A program made the translations under genes and the position numbers. Below, piece by piece: positions 6,933 through 9,741 of a stretch of DNA of 9,741 bases. How positions within the stretch are numbered: the first letter of the stretch is position 1; each line of letters opens with the position of its first letter. Under the pieces are notes generated by a model. It did no database searches, was not told the DNA's origin, and was given only the letters and a program-made list of their open reading frames with translations. The stretch comes from an uncultured Clostridia bacterium (GTDB taxonomy: Bacteria; Bacillota; Clostridia; Oscillospirales; Acutalibacteraceae): assembly GCA_944381295.1 (NCBI GenBank), contig CALWKP010000010.1, positions 1 through 9,741 on the forward strand, given 5' to 3'.

Positions 6933-7074
6933 GCCGTGCTTTAAGATATACGGACGGACAGACAACCTGTATCGCACAGGGCAACTCCGCTTAATGCTGC
7001 TCGGTTCCCCGCCTGACATGGTTCACGGCGCCCCGCCGTACAGAGCCCGCCCGCCCGCATATCTTACCGCACGC
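6933..7074 (-). ncRNA. ffs: Signal recognition particle RNA, small bacterial type
   Basis: The minus strand carries the nearly invariant SRP domain IV: CATGTCAGG, a GGAA tetraloop closed by CGG/CCG, then AGCAGCATTAAG (about 7020-6990). Outside it, a long helix pairs the 5' TAAGATAT-containing arm (7066-7045) with the 3' arm (6962-6941) over about 22 bp, the differences being G-U wobbles. The outermost CGTGC/GCACG closes the molecule near 7073 and 6935. At about 142 nt it is longer than E. coli 4.5S but shows no Alu domain, unlike the large Bacillus type. SRP RNA binds Ffh and targets membrane proteins to SecYEG. Position just upstream of dnaX is typical of Firmicutes. Ends are estimated from pairing. 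A weak hairpin at 6919-6931 follows and may end or attenuate transcription. Confidence 0.93.
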
Positions 7075-7104
7075 TTTTTCTGCCTTGCTTCTCTTTGCTG
7101 TAAT

Positions 7105-7133
7105 ATTATAAACTATTCTTCCCCAAAAGGCAA
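7105..7133 (-). promoter_or_regulatory. Promoter of the SRP RNA (and probably dnaX-ybaB-recR)
   Basis: On the minus strand, TTGCCT (7133-7128) and a perfect TATAAT (7110-7105) are separated by 17 bases. Transcription would start near 7098, about 24 bases before the estimated mature SRP RNA end. No equally good promoter is visible between the RNA and dnaX, so dnaX may be partly expressed by readthrough. Confidence 0.85.
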
Positions 7134-7170
7134 CACTCATCCCAAAAATTCCAAAAAAGTCTTTTTTCGG

Positions 7171-7212
7171 AAAATTTTACAGCGGCGAAGCATCCGGGAT
7201 ACTCCGCCGCTG
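7171..7212 (-). terminator. Intrinsic terminator downstream of the pduL-type gene
   Basis: Arms beginning CAGCGGCG (7180-7187) and CGCCGCTG (7205-7212) form a GC-rich stem that continues inward through an ATCC/GGAT pairing with G-U wobbles, about 16 bp in all. On the minus strand it is followed by TAAAATTTTCC and then more T-rich sequence. It lies 12 bases after the pduL stop codon and separates that gene from the SRP RNA promoter. Confidence 0.85.
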
Positions 7213-7224
7213 CCATCAGATCAC

Positions 7225-7791
7225 TTACAGAATAATTTCCCCATCCACTGTGCCGGTAAGTCCAGCTGCATTGGATTCATCGGTATCAATATGCATTGCT
7301 GCCGCATAATTCTTGCTCACGCGAACGATAACATCCCCGAACACCAGATTACGGCCGTTGTCTCCGACTTTTACAGAAACGATCTGTTTATCCTGAACGC
7401 CGGCTTTTTCTGCATCTTCCGGAGTAAAGTGGATATGGCGCTGTGCAGCAATCACACCATAAGGAATATCCACTTCACCGTTCGGCCCAATCAACTTACA
7501 GCCAGGGGTCCCTTCCAGACAGCCGGATTCACGAATCGGCGGATTAATCCCCAGTTTACGAGCATCTGTCAAAGCGACTTCGACCTGGGTCTCCGGGCGA
7601 ACCGGACCAAGGATCGACATTTTCAGCGAACCTTTCGGGCCAACAACTTCGACTTTTTCGTTTGTTGCAAACTGGCCAGGCTGCGATAACGCTTTTTTGA
7701 AGCTCAACTCAGCATTTTCTCCGAACAGGATCTTTAAATCCTTTTCCGACACGTGCAAATGGCGCGCGGAAGTTTCTACCATAATTTTCAA
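7225..7791 (-). CDS. pduL: Phosphate propanoyltransferase / phosphotransacylase, PduL family
   Basis: PduL-type enzymes interconvert acyl-CoA and acyl-phosphate using a two-metal site, and can replace the unrelated Pta. Both halves of the duplicated beta-barrel domain are visible. The first carries SARHLHVS with metal-binding H11 and H13. The second carries AQRHIHFTPEDAE with H119 and H121, plus the family-typical MHIDTDESNAA near the C-terminus. GAGGAG (7806-7801) abuts the ATG at 7800, too close to serve it, but lies 9 bases before an in-frame TTG at 7791. That start gives 188 residues beginning (M)KIMVETSARH, a natural family N-terminus without the extra encapsulation peptide of microcompartment forms. 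The ATG at 7800 or 7782 remain alternatives. No shell-protein or pdu genes are nearby, so I infer a general role in acetate or propionate formation with ATP gain through an acyl kinase encoded elsewhere. Confidence 0.92.
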   Translation of the reverse strand: MKIMVETSARHLHVSEKDLKILFGENAELSFKKALSQPGQFATNEKVEVVGPKGSLKMSILGPVRPETQVEVALTDARKLGINPPIRESGCLEGTPGCKLIGPNGEVDIPYGVIAAQRHIHFTPEDAEKAGVQDKQIVSVKVGDNGRNLVFGDVIVRVSKNYAAAMHIDTDESNAAGLTGTVDGEIIL

Positions 7792-7846
7792 TGGAAACAT
7801 CTCCTCATCGAACCCTGATGAAACAGGATGATTTATTTCTGTTTTT

Positions 7847-7875
7847 ATTGTACTGCATCTGCCGAAAAAATTCAA
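7847..7875 (-). promoter_or_regulatory. Promoter of the pduL-type gene
   Basis: On the minus strand, TTGAAT (7875-7870) and TACAAT (7852-7847) are spaced by 17 bases, close to the sigma-70/SigA consensus. Transcription would start near 7840, giving a leader of about 50 bases before the start codon. No obvious operator overlaps it. Confidence 0.75.
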
Positions 7876-7962
7876 CCGCAAATCCGAACAAGGGGACTTT
7901 TTGTCTGATTTTAAAGATTTTAGCGGCCTCCATTTTTAGAGGGGTAGCACTGTCCGATGCTT

Positions 7963-8119
7963 TGTGGTACAATTACCACAGCAATGCAAGAGCGCGCCTG
8001 CGGCGGGCAAGCCGGGCGGCATCGCTGCCAGAAGGGAATACCCTGGGCGACCGCCCGGTTGCGCAATCTGCTCCCGGGTCAAAACGCCTGCGGCGGGCAA
8101 GTGCGGTACAATAACCGCA
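7963..8119. other. GC-rich structured intergenic region of unknown type
   Basis: The 7876-8227 gap between the divergent pduL-type and glycosylase genes holds no convincing gene. From 7963 it turns GC-rich and strongly structured. A 7-bp hairpin with loop CAAT occupies 7963-7980. A 12-bp stem with one bulge (8007-8019 with 8051-8062) encloses further short pairings. A 6-bp hairpin with CAAT in its loop occupies 8102-8119. Just after, GGCAGG (8124-8129) can pair with CCTGCC (8143-8148). The first hairpin also contains TGGTACAAT, an extended -10-like sequence on the plus strand, without a good -35. It could be a structured 5' leader of the glycosylase gene, a small RNA, or a dispersed repeat element. 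I do not recognise any known riboswitch consensus. Confidence 0.5.
7995..8101 (+). repeat. Two copies of a 17-base direct repeat, 90 bases apart
   Basis: CGCCTGCGGCGGGCAAG occurs identically at 7995-8011 and 8085-8101. Each copy lies beside one of two similar CAAT-loop hairpins: the first hairpin precedes copy 1 by 14 bases, and the second follows copy 2 directly. The first copy also contributes its GCAA-G end to a longer stem. Confidence 0.85.
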
Positions 8120-8227
8120 AGGAGGCAGGGAACCTGTATACGCCTGCCGCTTTGGGGAGAACCTGCGGAGCCTGCACGGATTTTCCTGCGCAAAGGACAA
8201 TATTCAGAAAGAAAGTAGGACTTATTT

Positions 8228-8794
8228 ATGGAATATACTTGGGAAACTTTAGAACAGGAATGTTTATCATGCAGAAAATGCAGCCTATGTGAAACCAGGA
8301 CAAATGTAGTATTTGGTGTTGGAAATAAGAGCGCTGACATTTTGTTTATCGGGGAAGGGCCCGGACAAAACGAAGACCTGCAAGGGGAACCTTTCGTGGG
8401 ACGCGGCGGCCAGCTGTTGGACAAAATGCTTGCTGCTGTTGATCTGGATCGAAAAACCAACATCTATATTGCAAATATCGTAAAATGCCGTCCACCGCAA
8501 AACCGCGATCCATTGCCGGAAGAGCAAGATGCCTGTATCAATTGGCTTCGGGAACAAGTCCGGTTGCTGCGCCCGAAGATCATTGTCTGTTTGGGACGCA
8601 TTGCTGCTGCAAAGCTCATTAAGCCCGATATCAAGATCACCAAAGAGCATGGCATCTTTTTTGAGAAAAACGGCGTGCTGATGATGGCAACATTACATCC
8701 GGCTGCTCTCTTGCGCAATCCAGGACAAAAGCCCGGCGCTTTTGAAGATTTCCTCAAATTGAGGGAAAAACTGGATGAATTGAGTATCCAATAA
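8228..8794 (+). CDS. Uracil-DNA glycosylase, family 4 (iron-sulfur type)
   Basis: Excises uracil from DNA to start base-excision repair of deaminated cytosine. The 188-residue protein shows all family-4 hallmarks. Four iron-sulfur cysteines are C15 and C18 (CRKC), C87 (NIVKCRPPQNRDP) and C103 (QDACINWL). The glycosylase motif is GEGPGQNEDLQGEPFVGRGG (42-61), and the second active-site motif is LHPAALLRNP with H157. The ATG at 8228 has AGGA at 8217-8220, 7 bases upstream. The gene stands alone on the plus strand, preceded by a GC-rich structured region and followed by a 125-base gap with no clear terminator. Confidence 0.96.
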   Translation: MEYTWETLEQECLSCRKCSLCETRTNVVFGVGNKSADILFIGEGPGQNEDLQGEPFVGRGGQLLDKMLAAVDLDRKTNIYIANIVKCRPPQNRDPLPEEQDACINWLREQVRLLRPKIIVCLGRIAAAKLIKPDIKITKEHGIFFEKNGVLMMATLHPAALLRNPGQKPGAFEDFLKLREKLDELSIQ

Positions 8795-8919
8795 TTACTC
8801 TCAGGAATTACAAAATGCATTTCTGTTATAAAAATAGACTGGCAAAACAATTCTTCAAAAAGCTCAAATGAAATGTTCCGGGTAGCTATATGAGACGATT
8901 CCGCTAGGAGGTCATGATG

Positions 8920-9684
8920 ATGAGTATCCAAGAGGTTAAAAAATATTATGACGAAAATGCTGTAAAAGAATGGGAACGTTTGGAAGAGCATCCATTTGAG
9001 TTTATTTTCACGACATATCGGATGGATCCGTATATCCACAGCGGCGATAAAATTCTTGATATCGGCGGCGGACCGGGCAGATACTCCATTTATTATGCCA
9101 AAAAGGGCTGCGATGTCACGCTTGTGGATCTGTCTTTGGGGAATATTGAATTGGCAAAAGCGAAAGCAGCGGAAAACCATGTGGTTTTTCAGACGAAAGT
9201 TGGGAATTGTCTCGATATCGACTCTATGGAACTGGATATGTATGACCATGTTTTCCTTATGGGGCCGCTCTACCATCTTTTAGAGAAAGAGGAGAGGGAA
9301 AAGGCAGTTGAGCTTGCATTAAAGCATTTGAAGCCAGGCGGAGATTTCTACTGTTCCTTTATTTTAAGTTTCGCCGGATTGATTTATGACTTAAAGAATG
9401 GACCGGGCTATTTGCCAGAAGATTTGGAGGACGAATGCAAGGCAAAGCTGATCGATGCTATCGTCACTGGAACAGAATACACCGGTCCGGCCTTTACCTC
9501 GGTTTGTTTTTTGAATCAACACGAAATCGAACCTTTCCTAGAACCATTCGGGCTTGAAAAACTGCATCTTTTCGGCCAAGAAGGATTCCTTGCATTAAAC
9601 GAAAAACAACTGAAAGAGTGTAAGCGTCAAATCAACCAGCGACTTGTCAGGGAAGAATGCCTCTGCCAAACTATAAGAGTCTGA
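8920..9684 (+). CDS. Class I SAM-dependent methyltransferase
   Basis: A methyltransferase of unknown substrate, 254 residues from the chosen start. Motif I is KILDIGGGPGRYSIYYAKKG (about 44-63), the acidic motif II is VTLVDLS, and a later MGPLYHLL plus LKPGGDFY block completes the Rossmann-type SAM-binding fold. The C-terminal third is less typical and may set the substrate. Three consecutive ATG codons (8914, 8917, 8920) follow AGGAGG at 8906-8911. Spacing is 2, 5 and 8 bases, so 8920 fits best, with 8917 as alternative. The order after the glycosylase gene gives no clue to function. The gap from 8795 to 8905 holds no terminator or clear promoter that I can support. Confidence 0.88.
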   Translation: MSIQEVKKYYDENAVKEWERLEEHPFEFIFTTYRMDPYIHSGDKILDIGGGPGRYSIYYAKKGCDVTLVDLSLGNIELAKAKAAENHVVFQTKVGNCLDIDSMELDMYDHVFLMGPLYHLLEKEEREKAVELALKHLKPGGDFYCSFILSFAGLIYDLKNGPGYLPEDLEDECKAKLIDAIVTGTEYTGPAFTSVCFLNQHEIEPFLEPFGLEKLHLFGQEGFLALNEKQLKECKRQINQRLVREECLCQTIRV

Positions 9685-9685
9685 A

Positions 9686-9711
9686 ATAGTACACGATAGT
9701 ACCGGATAGTA
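9686..9711 (+). repeat. Three ATAGTA copies at an exact 10-base period
   Basis: ATAGTA occurs at 9686-9691, 9696-9701 and 9706-9711, directly after the methyltransferase stop codon. The spacing of one helical turn places all three on the same face of the DNA. The window ends 30 bases later, so it is unclear whether the array continues or what it precedes. Confidence 0.7.
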
Positions 9712-9741
9712 TCCAAGATTCTGAGGTAGTGAGGTGCAAAC

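Noticed and set aside
6871..6984. N-terminal extension of dnaX upstream of 6870
   Set aside because: It would translate part of the SRP RNA, while the conserved DnaX N-terminus and a ribosome binding site sit exactly at 6870.
6931..7689. A 252-codon plus-strand frame over the SRP RNA and pduL-type gene
   Set aside because: It is antisense to an RNA gene and to a well-recognised enzyme, and its translation shows no family features.
7936..8463. Open frames on both strands through the GC-rich region (for example minus 7936-8463, plus 7957-8292)
   Set aside because: They overlap the start of the uracil-DNA glycosylase gene, have no ribosome binding site or recognisable domain, and their composition is explained by the repeats.
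8780..8932. 11-base repeat TGAGTATCCAA at the end of the glycosylase gene and at the start of the methyltransferase gene
   Set aside because: Both copies are inside coding sequence with different roles, and the match ends abruptly; chance is the simpler explanation.
1..9741. CRISPR arrays, toxin-antitoxin pairs, transposases or defence genes
   Set aside because: No regularly spaced repeats with unique spacers and no protein in any frame resembling these families.

Overview
The window reads as a chromosomal segment of an anaerobic Firmicutes-type bacterium, most likely a Clostridia or Negativicutes relative. Three things point there: a ferredoxin-dependent 2-oxoacid oxidoreductase operon, the block SRP RNA - dnaX - ybaB - recR, and smpB lying immediately upstream of ssrA. 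I cannot assign genus or species from sequence alone.

Layout. Positions 1-1610 (+) hold the end of a 2-oxoacid:ferredoxin oxidoreductase operon: the alpha C-terminus, a complete TPP-binding beta subunit and a complete gamma subunit, with overlapping start and stop codons. A hairpin at 1629-1664 with A/T tracts on both sides ends it and can also serve the converging minus-strand gene. Positions 1683-3330 form a visibly AT-richer stretch. It carries a YesM/LytS-type sensor histidine kinase that lacks its N-terminal membrane anchor and part of its sensor domain, followed by two perfect inverted repeats. This stretch sits directly behind the 3' end of ssrA, a common integration site for mobile elements.

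Positions 3290-7133 (all minus) are a housekeeping block. In transcription order it contains an SRP RNA with a clear promoter, dnaX (clamp-loader gamma/tau), ybaB (nucleoid-associated protein), recR (recombination mediator), then smpB with its own extended -10 promoter, and tmRNA (ssrA) 12 bases after smpB, closed by a clean intrinsic terminator. These functions are replication and repair (dnaX, ybaB, recR), protein targeting (SRP RNA) and ribosome rescue (smpB plus ssrA).

Positions 7171-7875 (minus) hold a stand-alone pduL-type phosphotransacylase with its own promoter and terminator. Its ribosome binding site fits a TTG start best. Positions 7876-8227 are a GC-rich intergenic region with two copies of a 17-base direct repeat, two similar small hairpins and a longer stem; I do not recognise the family. 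Positions 8228-8794 (+) encode a family-4 iron-sulfur uracil-DNA glycosylase, and 8920-9684 (+) a class I SAM-dependent methyltransferase. The last bases contain three copies of ATAGTA at an exact 10-base period.

Most of the window is ordinary core genome. The parts worth a second look are the truncated kinase island behind ssrA, the repeat-bearing GC-rich leader in front of the glycosylase gene, and the phased repeat at the right edge. I found no convincing new multi-gene system.
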